Assembly (NCBI GenBank): GCA_947646735.1
Contig: CANTFK010000848.1
Coordinates: 124,001 to 188,000 of the forward strand
Source: Peronospora farinosa
Taxonomy: Eukaryota > Oomycota > Peronosporomycetes > Peronosporales > Peronosporaceae
Direction of reading: 5' to 3'
DNA length: 64,000 nucleotides
Shown: piece by piece, positions 34,151-44,138 of the stretch
Numbering within the stretch: position 1 is the first letter of the stretch
How the letters are laid out: each line of letters opens with the position of its first letter
Position numbers and translations under genes: made by a program
The notes under the pieces: generated by a model
Databases searched by the model: none
Told to the model about the DNA's origin: nothing
Seen by the model: the letters and a program-made list of their open reading frames with translations, nothing else

Positions 34151-36577
34151 ATGCATCTCTTTCTCTCGTTCTTATCATTGCTAACAATAATCTTCAATGT
34201 TCCTTCTCTTCATGCCGCTTCAATACCAAGAGCTTGCTCAACTATAGATCATCAACACTTTCCATTTTGTAATACGTCGCTATCAACGACTAAACGAGTT
34301 GAAGACCTTTTGTTTCGTCTATCACTGGAAGAAAAAGTGATTTTACTCACTGCTCGTGCAAGTCCCAAGGGAAATATGAGTCATCTCGGTGTTCCAGAAT
34401 ATAATTGGGGTGCCAATTGTGTACATGGAGTTCAATCCACTTGTGGGACGAATTGTGCCACGTCGTTCCCAAATCCCGTTAATTTGGGAGCAATCTTTGA
34501 TCCAAAAGTGGTCTTTGAGATGGCACAAGTTATTGGCTGGGAACTTCGTGCTTTGTGGCTTGAAGGAGCTCGAGAAAATTATGCTGCAGGTCCTCACTTA
34601 GGACTTGATTGTTGGTCTCCTAATATTAATATCAATCGAGATCCTCGATGGGGACGTAGCATGGAAACTCCATCGGAAGATCCCTTAGTCAATAGTAAAT
34701 ACGGTGTAGCTTACACGAGAGGATTACAAGAAGGTAAAGATAGTCGTTTTTTACAAGCAGTCGTAACATTGAAACATTATGCGGCATATTCGTACGAAGA
34801 TTATGATGGAATTGACCGCATGGCATTCAATGCTGTCGTGTCGAAATACGACTTTGCAGACACGAACTTACCGGCATTTCAAGCGTCCATTGTACAGGGC
34901 AAGGCCAAGGGTATCATGTGCTCGTACAATAGTGTCAATGGCATGCCCATGTGTGCCAATGAACAGCTGAATACCAAGATACTACGTGACGCACTGGGAT
35001 TTGATGGATACATTACTAGTGATTCAGGTGCAATTGAAGGAATTTATCACTCGAGACATTACACCAAATCACTGTGTGAAGCCGGACGGCTTGCTATTTT
35101 ATCTGGAACGGATATCAACAGTGGCAGTGTGTACCAGAAGTGTCTGGCGAAGCTCGTGACTAGTGGACAGCTTCCTGAGAAGGTGGTGGACGATGCGCTA
35201 AGAAGGACGCTAAAGCTCCGATTCCAGCTGGGGTTATTTGATCCTATTGATGATCAGCCGTACTGGCATGTAGCACCAAGTGAAGTCAATACGGCGAAAT
35301 CTAGAAAACTGAGTCTTGACCTCACCCGTAAATCGCTGGTTCTGCTGCAGAACCACGGCAATATCTTGCCCCTAAGCAAAGGGAAGAAATTAGCAGTAAT
35401 TGGACCGCACGCACAAGCCAAGCGTGCTCTATTAGGCAATTATCTTGGCCAAGTGTGCCACGGCGACTACTTGGAGGTGGGGTGTGTACAAACACCACTA
35501 GAAGCGATAACAACTGCGAACGGTGCCTCAAACACTGTTTACTGTAAAGGCTCTGGCATTAATGACACGTCTACCGCAGACTTTGACGCCGCAGAAGCAG
35601 CTGCACGCGGAGCGGATGCTGTAGTTTTATTTCTGGGAATTGACACGTCGATTGAGCGCGAGTCGTGGGATCGTAACAACATTGATATACCCCATATTCA
35701 GATGCAGCTTCTCAAACAAGTTCGTCGTGCAGGCAAGCCAACGGTGGTAGTGCTGTTTAATGGCGGCATTTTGGGCGCTGAGGAGCTCATCTTGCACACT
35801 GATGGTCTTCTAGAAGCGTTTTATCCTGGATTCTTTGGTGCCCAAGCTGTGAGCGACATACTTTTTGGAGACGCTATCCCAAGTGGCAAACTACCGGTTA
35901 CCATGTACCCATCCAACTACATTCACAAGGTGGATATGAAGAGCATGAGCATGACTAAATACCCTGGCCGCTCATACCGCTACTACCAGGAGGTACCTGT
36001 CTTCCCGTTTGGCTGGGGTCTGAGCTACACTAAATTCACCTTTGCTCTCGACCGAAACAGCAAAATGGCGGACCCGAACGAAGCTCTCATAGTGACGCGT
36101 GATTTGGACCAGTCCGTCGCCATCATCGTATCAAATGACGGCAATTTTGTTGGAGATGAAGTCGTGTTTGCATTTTTTCGTCCACTGAAAGTAAATGCGA
36201 CCGGCAACGCTGCTTTATTGAATGAACAATTGTTCGATTACCGTCGCGTGAGTCTACACCCCACGCACTACCATAAGCTTAGTTTTCGCATTCAGCAAAG
36301 AACCCTTGCAATGGTGGATGATATGGGAAACCAGGTCAGTATCCCTGGTTTCTACGAAGTCATTTTAACTAATGGGGTGTATGAGCGCGTGACGTTTGCG
36401 ATTCACTTGGTCGGAGAAAATGAAATCTTGAACCACTTTCCGACGGACGAGAACTACGTTCGAATGTCAGCTCGACCACCTATCGATGACATGCGTTTGG
36501 ATGCGATGCGCGCGTTTGCGAACGTTCCAGTACGTCCAGGAGGAAAGAAATCCGAGGTAGTCATGGCTTTTGCCTAA
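34151..36577 (+). CDS. Secreted GH3 beta-glycosidase (beta-glucosidase/beta-xylosidase)
   Basis: One exon encodes 808 residues. A signal peptide covers about 1-22 (cleavage near SLHA-AS). The GH3 N-terminal barrel is seen in YNWGANCVHGV, FPNPVNLGA and SPNININRDPRWGRSMETPSEDP. KHYAAYSYEDYDG, CSYNSVNG and the nucleophile region DGYITSDSGAIEG (Asp 291) follow. The C-terminal sandwich shows KSLVLLQNHGNILPL and LFGDAIPSGKLPVTMYP, and a fibronectin-III-like end begins near YPGRSYRYYQEVPVFPFGWGLSYT. GH3 enzymes with this layout release glucose or xylose from beta-linked oligosaccharides, mainly plant cell wall material. Which sugar cannot be decided here. It sits directly beside the transposon island. 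Start: ATG at 34151, the first in frame with the signal peptide. Confidence 0.92.
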   Translation: MHLFLSFLSLLTIIFNVPSLHAASIPRACSTIDHQHFPFCNTSLSTTKRVEDLLFRLSLEEKVILLTARASPKGNMSHLGVPEYNWGANCVHGVQSTCGTNCATSFPNPVNLGAIFDPKVVFEMAQVIGWELRALWLEGARENYAAGPHLGLDCWSPNININRDPRWGRSMETPSEDPLVNSKYGVAYTRGLQEGKDSRFLQAVVTLKHYAAYSYEDYDGIDRMAFNAVVSKYDFADTNLPAFQASIVQGKAKGIMCSYNSVNGMPMCANEQLNTKILRDALGFDGYITSDSGAIEGIYHSRHYTKSLCEAGRLAILSGTDINSGSVYQKCLAKLVTSGQLPEKVVDDALRRTLKLRFQLGLFDPIDDQPYWHVAPSEVNTAKSRKLSLDLTRKSLVLLQNHGNILPLSKGKKLAVIGPHAQAKRALLGNYLGQVCHGDYLEVGCVQTPLEAITTANGASNTVYCKGSGINDTSTADFDAAEAAARGADAVVLFLGIDTSIERESWDRNNIDIPHIQMQLLKQVRRAGKPTVVVLFNGGILGAEELILHTDGLLEAFYPGFFGAQAVSDILFGDAIPSGKLPVTMYPSNYIHKVDMKSMSMTKYPGRSYRYYQEVPVFPFGWGLSYTKFTFALDRNSKMADPNEALIVTRDLDQSVAIIVSNDGNFVGDEVVFAFFRPLKVNATGNAALLNEQLFDYRRVSLHPTHYHKLSFRIQQRTLAMVDDMGNQVSIPGFYEVILTNGVYERVTFAIHLVGENEILNHFPTDENYVRMSARPPIDDMRLDAMRAFANVPVRPGGKKSEVVMAFA

Positions 36578-36638
36578 TATCACCATTGTATTATCAAGCA
36601 CAAGGCACATTACTGTTCGGACCAGCAGTTTGTTCAGA

Positions 36639-36705
36639 GATTTGTCTTTAGACATTCATCTAGCGGTCGCAAACGCTAGATGAATGTCTAAAGACGAAAC
36701 AAATC
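36639..36705. repeat. Perfect 22-bp inverted repeat 3' of the GH3 gene
   Basis: Arms 36644-36665 and 36674-36695 are exact reverse complements with an 8-nt loop. A further 5-bp pair (GATTT/AAATC) sits outside after a bulge. It begins about 65 bp past the stop codon and could fold in the 3' UTR, or be a small inverted-repeat transposon relic. Confidence 0.7.
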
Positions 36706-37110
36706 ATATGACGTTAAAAACCGTCTTTAACCTACAGATTCAAATAATTGAATGAGATTATCAGAATAATCAAGAGTCGTTTTCTCATCTGATGAAAAAT
36801 AAAATACTCTAGTGTCGCATACATGACCTCATGCAGGGGTTTTCTTTTTTCTGATTCTTCCGTTCTAATGATCTTTTTAACGACTTTGAAACGTGTCGAA
36901 CGTGGAAAACCTATGAGATATTCAGTTTGTCTTGTGATCTGACTCTGCATATTAGGGTTAGATCGAATCGCTTGTTTATCTTGATAATTATTGTCTGTCC
37001 ATATACACTATTGACAGCACTTTTCTATTGTTCAAGATTCTGATTCTTCATATCACTTGAGCGTCAACATCAGTAGCGACTCATTCCTACTTCCCTCCAT
37101 CTTTATCGAC
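36706..37110. other. Intergenic, no gene seen
   Basis: AT-rich sequence lies between the GH3 hairpin and the next ATG at 37111. It presumably holds the promoter of that gene. No open frame is recognisable. Confidence 0.4.
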
Positions 37111-38771
37111 ATGCCTCGCGCCAATATGCTCCAGGATTCGTATATTACATTGACACCCACAGCGGCATTGAATAGCTATCGAGGAAGTGCACACGCTGTA
37201 CCAATTAGTGACTTACTGGTCCGTAAACGGGCGGCTGCCGCTAAACGCAAAGCTTTGATCGAAACGACAAAGGGACAAGAATTAGAAGACGGTACTGATC
37301 GATATTCATCGTGGACAGAAACTGATCGTAGCTCCGAGGTCGGAAATGATGATGAACCTCTAGATGAAGATGACAAGGTTTCGACCGAATCAGGCTCAGA
37401 ATCAGATTCTGAGGATAAAGAAGAAAAAGAAGAAGAAGACGAGGAGGTTGTGGAGGAAAAAGAAGTCAACATACCGACGTATGTGTGTGAATTACATGAC
37501 CCTAAACCGGTCCTTATTGGTGAGTACTTTGAGTGCTGTGAAATAGGAAAGTTGTGCATTGTGTTAACCTCTTTTTTCCAATGTTTTGTTGACTAGCCGA
37601 GCAGATTTCGTGCAATCGTGTGAATATTAAACCATGTGAAACAACTGGAAGACTTGAAGGATTGTCTGAAACTGCAGTGTTTCGTTATGAGATTTCAGTG
37701 GGACGTGCACAGCAGATCTTTGAGTGTACACCGTCTACGACATTGGAAATAATTGAGAAATTATCCAAGGACAAGAATTGTGCAGATCAATTGCGTTTCA
37801 TCGAGAGGAACTGCTTAAAAGGTGGCATTATTGGATCATTGAAACGCATGTACGCATCAACTGTACAGGTTTCGACGGAAGTACGAGACGTGCTGGAAGC
37901 CATTTCCGACGTCGATACCGTACTCATGAACCCGACGTATCGGAATCTCGTTGGTGCGACGAAAGGGTCTACACTGTGTCGTGAGATTGAAAAGCTCTTG
38001 GAATCGCACAATAACACACAGCACGTTGGTTCGTCGTGCATGTGCGACACATACTACAGGTCTGTTGAACGCTATGGCGAGTTTTACCAAGAGCAGGCAC
38101 TGACAGCAAATCAGGTCCGTCAGTCGACCGTGGCCAGCGAGACGCTCATGAGGTCTCGCGGTGTGCTTTCGTACTACACAGATACAATCTACGTCATGGA
38201 CAAACGCGAGTTTCGACCCACGCACGGACTGAAGCGGTGCAAGGTCTACGGCTTTGGTCGCCGCAAATTGTTCGAGATCGTGCGGACATCTCGCAAGCAA
38301 TGGTCACTGCGCCACGTGAATTACGGTGAGATTTTCACGCTGTCGCTGAAGAAATACGTGGGCGGCGTGCACCACATGGTAGCAGTGAAGCGCATGGTGC
38401 CAAACTTACAGAACGGTGGACTGCGGCAGGAGATCGTATGTTTTGTGAAAAAGTCAAAAAGTCAGGGATACCGTTGTTTGCTCATGTCGGAGATTATTTC
38501 ACAGGGTAAAGTGACGACGTCCATTTCGATCCAAAAACCGACGCCACCGCCAGGAGATTCCAACTTCCACTACATGACCATAAGCGAGGTGTCCGGTCTA
38601 TCGCCTGCTTCAATTTGCAGCAGCACATTAAGCGTCCCGAGCGAACGCTACAAGTATCTCCAGCATTTGAATGTGAGTGGTGGTAGTGACGTGGTGACGT
38701 ACATTGCACTTGCCGTAAGCTATGACATCCTTGTCGGTGCTTTAAGCTACTGGATGGATCGCAAGTATTAG
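37111..38771 (+). CDS. Unknown protein with acidic N-terminal region (2 exons)
   Basis: Exons are 37111-37519 and 37597-38771, with a 77-nt GT-AG intron in phase 1, giving 527 residues. Residues about 60-125 are Glu/Asp/Ser-rich and probably disordered. The rest looks folded and mixed alpha/beta, with blocks such as RLEGLSETAVFRYEISVGRAQQIFE and YGEIFTLSLKKYVGGVHHMVAVKRMVPN. The end is YDILVGALSYWMDRKY. I recognise no family. The frame is open upstream to 37057 but only with TTG, so the ATG at 37111 is used. It sits in front of three PH-domain genes on the same strand. Confidence 0.75.
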
Positions 38772-39027
38772 ATTTGGGGAAGCTCGTGTGGGGTTAAAGG
38801 TCTTGGTAGTAACGTCTTCTCTCCTTGTAGCATATATGTATGCTCTTCTTCTATTTGCTTATGTCTTGATATCTATCGACAGTAAAGAAGATTGTCACTA
38901 CCGAAGGAACAAGCCATTAAGCACTCTATAACAACACCCACCATCCCTTCGAAATTCATTCCAGGTACAGACAGTAGCTCCTAAATCTGTTCTATTGTCT
39001 CATTTGCCAAACGACGTCATTTGGGCC

Positions 39028-41928
39028 ATGTCGACAGTACCGGAATATAGTGGATGGGGTGCCAAACAGGGCAGTAAAGTACGTTCATGGAAGAATCGGT
39101 ATTTCATTCTCTCTGGACGTGAATTGGTTTATTATTCCGGGGCTAAAAGCGACGGTAGCGGTGCTGGTGTTGGTGAAAAAGGTCGTCTTCGAGTACTCAA
39201 TGTGGATTATTCACCCGACCGGAAAAACGGGTTATTGATATATGGAGAAAACAAAAAGCTCAAGATGACAACGGCAAGTGCACAGGAAAGTCGACTGCTT
39301 TTCTGTAAAATTAAAGAAGCTATTGGAGAGCACGAGAAAAGCTTCCGATTATCCCAAACGAGGTCTGTGGATGAAAAGATGGAGCTGTCAATGGCACGAA
39401 AAGAAGTTGAAAATCAAACGATAGAGACGCTAGATGATACGGAATTGGTGGCTCGAAAGTATTCGACAGCAGTGTGTGATGGTTGGGTGGAAAAACTTGG
39501 ACAACGTAACAAGGTCTGGAAGAAGCGGTATATGTCATTGGTAAATGGAATGCTGGAGTATCGTAAGGGACCCATGAAGCAGCTGTCAGGGGAGGTAAAT
39601 GTGACAGATGTTAGATACAGCAGGGAATACTCTGGTGCATTAGAAATTGGCTTTGGCTCAGAAACATTGCTCAGTGATAGCGATATCATCTGCATACGTA
39701 CTGAGTCGATTCGCGACTTGAACAATTGGATGTGTGCACTATGTGACGCGGTAGGAAAACCACGACTGCATTCAGATGAAGTGATTTCCGAACCGCCATC
39801 GCTGTCGCCGACCCAAAATCGACAAAGCAAGCCACAGCTACCGCCATTCCCACGAAATGTATCGCTGTATCAAGACAATGACAAGTCTAGAGCAATTTCA
39901 GGCAGCACACAAACGTCAATTCCTTCCGATGTTTTCGATCGCTTCTCCGACAAACAAGTTGCTGCAGTTGGTAATCGCATTAAACGGGGATGGTTGTACG
40001 AACAAGGAAGCAACATGTCATCATGGATGCTGCGGTACTTCGTTCTCAGCGGAAATACTCTCCATCACTACAAACATGTTAACACGACGTCAATGACTCT
40101 TGGAAATGTGGTCAGCGTTACTCGTAGTAATGAGGGGTCACTGGGTGTCCATTTTGATGATGGAAGCACTCTCAACGTTTACGGCGAAACGAAAGCTGAC
40201 ACTGAGTCGTGGTATGCTGCTCTTTGCAAGGAATCGTGGAATTCAGCAGAGGACCCACTGAAGAGGGGATCGGTTTCGAAGGAACAAGAAGAAGAAGAAG
40301 AAGATCTTGAAGAGGACAATGGTTTTGGCGGATGGCTGCTGAAAAAAGGACAACATTTCAAAACTTGGAAACGTCGGTATTTTGTGCTCGAACGCAGTCG
40401 TCTCGCGTACAGTGCGGCTGCTGGAAGTGAAGTTTTGGGCTCCGGTGTGGTATTTGAAGTAAACGTGGGCGATCTTCGTCCTTTTTGTCTCAATGTTCGG
40501 TTTCAGAATGGCCGATTACTTCACGTCGTGGCACCAACTCAAGAAGCATTCTCCAAGTGGTTTGACTTGCTTCGTAAAGCGTCCAACTTGGTCGAGTCGT
40601 TTTTATTGCAAGGTAATGGCGAAGTAATCATCGGTGAAGAATTTGATAACGACATAGTTGAGAATGTGAATGACGTGGATGTGGAGTTCACCGCTGAGGA
40701 TGTTTTTGAGTACGACATGTCTCTACGTGACGGTGAGGGGGCTTCCTTGTGGATTGCAGCCATGCAAAATAAACCTGAATACGACGCATTGAGCTCATCA
40801 TCGTCTGAGCAATATGATGAAAACGTTGTGGAAGCTGAAATTGTTGTACGCGCGAGTGAAGCGTCCTCAAGAACCCTCAGTGAGTCACAAGCCTGTGTAG
40901 GGTGGTTAAAGAAGGAAGGTGGAAATATCAAGAGCTGGAAACAGCGATACTTTACGCTCCACGGCTCGACGCTGAGCTATTACAAAAGCGAAAAGGGATC
41001 TCTTTTGCGATCTGTCAATGTTGTGGATGTTGCTGTGCATCCATTGATCTCCCAAGGACTTACACTATCTACTGTTGGTGGTCGAAAGCTGATTATTCAG
41101 GCTGAATCCAATGAGGATTACAATAGGTGGTTCAACTCGATTCAAGGAGCTGTGTCAGAAGAGAACGACAAAATGGCAGCAGGAGTGGCAGCACCGATGA
41201 TGAATACTATCATGAAAAACGGATCGTCTGTGGAATTAGAAGGCGTGGTTAGTCACAGTGGATGGTTGCTGAAGGAAGGCCAACGGTTTAAGACGTGGAA
41301 AAAGCGCTTCTTTACCTTGAAAAAGAGTGCTTTGATCTACTACAGTGAGATTGGCGGTGTGGCACGTGGACATGGCATGGTGAAAGGTGTTTACAAGGAT
41401 GAGATCAAGCCTAATACCCTAGTGATCACGTTTCATAGTGACAAGATCATGCGTGTGACAGCAGCAAGTGAAGTGGAGATAAAGTCGTGGTTTCAAGTCT
41501 TTTCACAAATTCATTCTTCTTTGAGCAGCAAGACGCTCTCGAATGTGAATGATGATGTTGTTGACTCGGAAGGAGAAGGTGACGATGGAGAAAGTGGAGT
41601 ATTGAGGAATCGATTTGACTCGAAGGAGTATCTTAACGATGCCATTAGTAACGATACATTAATGCGGCTCCACGATGAGGAAGGAAAAGCGACGTTCTTT
41701 GAATCACAAAACTGTACGATCAGTACTTCTCGTTCGTTTAAAGGCGAGCTTTTATTTGATGAAGAAGAAGAGAAGGAAGACATGAGTCTTACTATCATAA
41801 GTGCAGAATATTGTCGTCAATTACTTGTTGAAGATGAACGAGTCCAAGAAAAGCGTTTAGCAGAAAAGATGGCGACTACCGAACCACCAATTACTGGATG
41901 TACTCCATCATGCTGTATTCTAATGTAG
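39028..41928 (+). CDS. Six-PH-domain protein with C-terminal CaaX box
   Basis: A single exon encodes 966 residues. Six pleckstrin-homology domains begin near residues 6, 149, 319, 432, 622 and 742. Each starts with a GW or GWL strand and a basic W-K-x-R-Y/F-F-L motif (SWKNRYFIL, VWKKRYMSL, SWMLRYFVL, TWKRRYFVL, SWKQRYFTL, TWKKRFFTL), and each ends in a helix with a conserved Trp. PH domains of this kind bind phosphoinositides or proteins at membranes. The C-terminus CCILM fits a CaaX prenylation signal (CILM) with a neighbouring Cys that could be palmitoylated. The upstream open frame from 38995 starts only with TTG, so the ATG at 39028 is used. It is likely a tandem relative of the next two genes. 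Confidence 0.88.
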   Translation: MSTVPEYSGWGAKQGSKVRSWKNRYFILSGRELVYYSGAKSDGSGAGVGEKGRLRVLNVDYSPDRKNGLLIYGENKKLKMTTASAQESRLLFCKIKEAIGEHEKSFRLSQTRSVDEKMELSMARKEVENQTIETLDDTELVARKYSTAVCDGWVEKLGQRNKVWKKRYMSLVNGMLEYRKGPMKQLSGEVNVTDVRYSREYSGALEIGFGSETLLSDSDIICIRTESIRDLNNWMCALCDAVGKPRLHSDEVISEPPSLSPTQNRQSKPQLPPFPRNVSLYQDNDKSRAISGSTQTSIPSDVFDRFSDKQVAAVGNRIKRGWLYEQGSNMSSWMLRYFVLSGNTLHHYKHVNTTSMTLGNVVSVTRSNEGSLGVHFDDGSTLNVYGETKADTESWYAALCKESWNSAEDPLKRGSVSKEQEEEEEDLEEDNGFGGWLLKKGQHFKTWKRRYFVLERSRLAYSAAAGSEVLGSGVVFEVNVGDLRPFCLNVRFQNGRLLHVVAPTQEAFSKWFDLLRKASNLVESFLLQGNGEVIIGEEFDNDIVENVNDVDVEFTAEDVFEYDMSLRDGEGASLWIAAMQNKPEYDALSSSSSEQYDENVVEAEIVVRASEASSRTLSESQACVGWLKKEGGNIKSWKQRYFTLHGSTLSYYKSEKGSLLRSVNVVDVAVHPLISQGLTLSTVGGRKLIIQAESNEDYNRWFNSIQGAVSEENDKMAAGVAAPMMNTIMKNGSSVELEGVVSHSGWLLKEGQRFKTWKKRFFTLKKSALIYYSEIGGVARGHGMVKGVYKDEIKPNTLVITFHSDKIMRVTAASEVEIKSWFQVFSQIHSSLSSKTLSNVNDDVVDSEGEGDDGESGVLRNRFDSKEYLNDAISNDTLMRLHDEEGKATFFESQNCTISTSRSFKGELLFDEEEEKEDMSLTIISAEYCRQLLVEDERVQEKRLAEKMATTEPPITGCTPSCCILM

Positions 41929-42164
41929 TTGATGGACGGACGGACGGACGGTCGTACATATAGTACAGTACACAATTGCACGACTAATACTACCATCTGA
42001 AAAACAAACAAGATCATAATTACAATTATAGCCTCACCAAACACTTTTAATGTAAGAATTAAAAAATATATAATCCCTATCGTCATTTTTGAACACCTGA
42101 TTTTTCACACTTTGTTGTATCAATATCAAACTTCATAAGCCAAAGTATCCGATTTGACGGAGAA

Positions 42165-43337
42165 ATGGAGCTCGAAGATTCCGTGACATATGCTGGTTGG
42201 GTATTTAAAGAAGGAAGTCTCGTTCGGTCATGGAAGAAACGCTTCTTAGTGTGTAAACGTGCAGAATTGGCCTATTACAAGAATACAGACGAGGAGAATC
42301 ATGCACAGCTATTGGGTGCAATGACGGCCGCACACATTGAGCGTTTACCGGATATCACAAATGGTCTCTTAATCCATGGAACGGAAGGTCGTCAGCTCAA
42401 GATATTTACCGATACAAAAGTAGAATGTGATCGATGTTATGAGGCAATTGTCAAGTATTGCAAGATGCAGAATCCAAAAGATGAAACACAACAGCGAGTG
42501 GGGTGGCTGGAAAAAGAAGGACAGCATTTTCGAACATGGAAGAAACGCTATTTTGTACTACGTGGGACTCAATTGACGTACTCGGCTACAATGGGGACTG
42601 AAAGATTAGGAGGTGGTCAAGTTATTGGGGTGAGAAACGATACGACAAGACCTTATACTCTAGTAGTGACATTTGAAGCAGGACGAGAAATGCGAGTCGG
42701 GGGAAAGTCTGAAGGAGATATTGATGAGTGGCAGAAAGCTCTGCAATGCAGTCTGGAGTATGCCCAGGAGCAGAGAAAAAGCCAGGAGAAACGGTTGTCG
42801 GTTGATGATGACCCGAGAAACGTCAGGGACAGGGAGTTTACTAAGAGACAAGAGAATGCATTGAGTGTTGATGTGACAGAAGAAGAAGCAAGCGCGCTGT
42901 TTGGGCCTGCTCCTATCGTAGCTGATGATGCTCCATCGATGCATGCAAGTACGGAGGCAGTGCTACATGAAGAGATGAAGACGGAAGAAGATCATCCCGA
43001 GGAAGGCGAGGTTAAAGAGAACAAGAGGCCACCTGAGCTTTATGCTGCCAGCTCGTTCCGACGCCATATTGTGGTGGAGACAATGCCCGATAACACAGCG
43101 AGCTTTGTTGAAGTGGCGGAAGAGCGCGAGAGTGAGGACAATGGAGAGAAACCATACTCCCCTACGGCACCAGGTTCTACTGCGATTCGTCGCATGCGAT
43201 TGGCAGAGAAGCTATTGCAGGAAGAGCTGGAAGAAGAGCGTCGGGAAGCTATGATGAAGGAAAACACGGTCCTTATGCGTCCACCTAGTAAGTCGGATGA
43301 CCCTGAAGTAAAGGGCTGCTGCTGCATCGTCATGTAA
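42165..43337 (+). CDS. Two-PH-domain protein with C-terminal CaaX box
   Basis: One exon encodes 390 residues. PH domains lie at about 7-105 (YAGWVFKEGSLVRSWKKRFLV) and 110-203 (RVGWLEKEGQHFRTWKKRYFVL). The remainder is acidic and probably disordered, with a coiled-coil-like Glu/Arg run before the end. It ends KGCCCIVM, a CaaX box (CIVM) preceded by two further cysteines. It follows the six-PH gene by 236 bp on the same strand and is probably a paralogue. Confidence 0.87.
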   Translation: MELEDSVTYAGWVFKEGSLVRSWKKRFLVCKRAELAYYKNTDEENHAQLLGAMTAAHIERLPDITNGLLIHGTEGRQLKIFTDTKVECDRCYEAIVKYCKMQNPKDETQQRVGWLEKEGQHFRTWKKRYFVLRGTQLTYSATMGTERLGGGQVIGVRNDTTRPYTLVVTFEAGREMRVGGKSEGDIDEWQKALQCSLEYAQEQRKSQEKRLSVDDDPRNVRDREFTKRQENALSVDVTEEEASALFGPAPIVADDAPSMHASTEAVLHEEMKTEEDHPEEGEVKENKRPPELYAASSFRRHIVVETMPDNTASFVEVAEERESEDNGEKPYSPTAPGSTAIRRMRLAEKLLQEELEEERREAMMKENTVLMRPPSKSDDPEVKGCCCIVM

Positions 43338-44138
43338 AGCAGTATGGGATGGGTCGCTTGCTGATGTATGAGTCTTCCTGTAGAGCGATACAAAGTGGGG
43401 TCGGCTCACACCTGATATGAATGTATCGTCTTTGTTATGCTACTAAATTTTAGAAACCCTGGATTTTTAGAATGGTGCAAAATTGTATACGCACATAAAC
43501 GAGCGACAGCGACGTTTTTGTTCATTTTGGCTGCGACTGTATACTTTCTAAAAGGATTCAATTCGCTCTTCGACTTGAAGTAATGTATATACAAAAATGT
43601 CAACTGAAGAGAATATACATTTAAAAAAAGAAAAGAGCCTTTGATATTCTAGCAACTGTACGTATACACTTTAATGGCGGTTGTGAGAACAAGCTGTTCA
43701 TGCTGAAGTCATTTTTAAAACGTTTGAGTATCAACAACCTCCATACAAAATTTGGTTTTCGCTGATCTATTCAATTCACTTTTCAATTTTTAATTTCACA
43801 AGGTTATTGCCCTGCATTAAATAAAGTCTCAGTGAAAAATGAGGTTGCGAATAACTGCATCCATGCACACATTGCGCCGTGAAGCCACAAAGCGACAGCG
43901 AAATAACCGGATGCGTATACAAATCCCTTTTATGTATACGCATCCGGTTAGTTTGCTAGCCCATTTTTGTCTGCATTGTTTTTTTCAGAAATAAAGAAAG
44001 CCGCTACCCTGACAGTCAAAGAGCTAATCAGCACAGCGTCGTCCTTCCCTTCCTTCCTTCCGTGCTTTCCCCCTAACGTACCAGCACTTCTGTCTACGAC
44101 CTAGTGTACCACACAGTCAGAAACGCGCATAGAAAGCA
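43338..44138 (+). promoter_or_regulatory. Intergenic with 16-bp inverted repeat and CT-rich promoter
   Basis: No gene is seen. A perfect 16-bp inverted repeat, AACCGGATGCGTATAC and its complement, lies at 43905-43920 and 43934-43949. A CT-rich stretch (about 44040-44075) precedes the next ATG. This is probably the promoter of the third PH gene. Confidence 0.45.

Noticed and set aside
36639..36705. Hairpin as a bacterial-type terminator
   Set aside because: The genome is eukaryotic and no U-tract follows; listed only as an inverted repeat.
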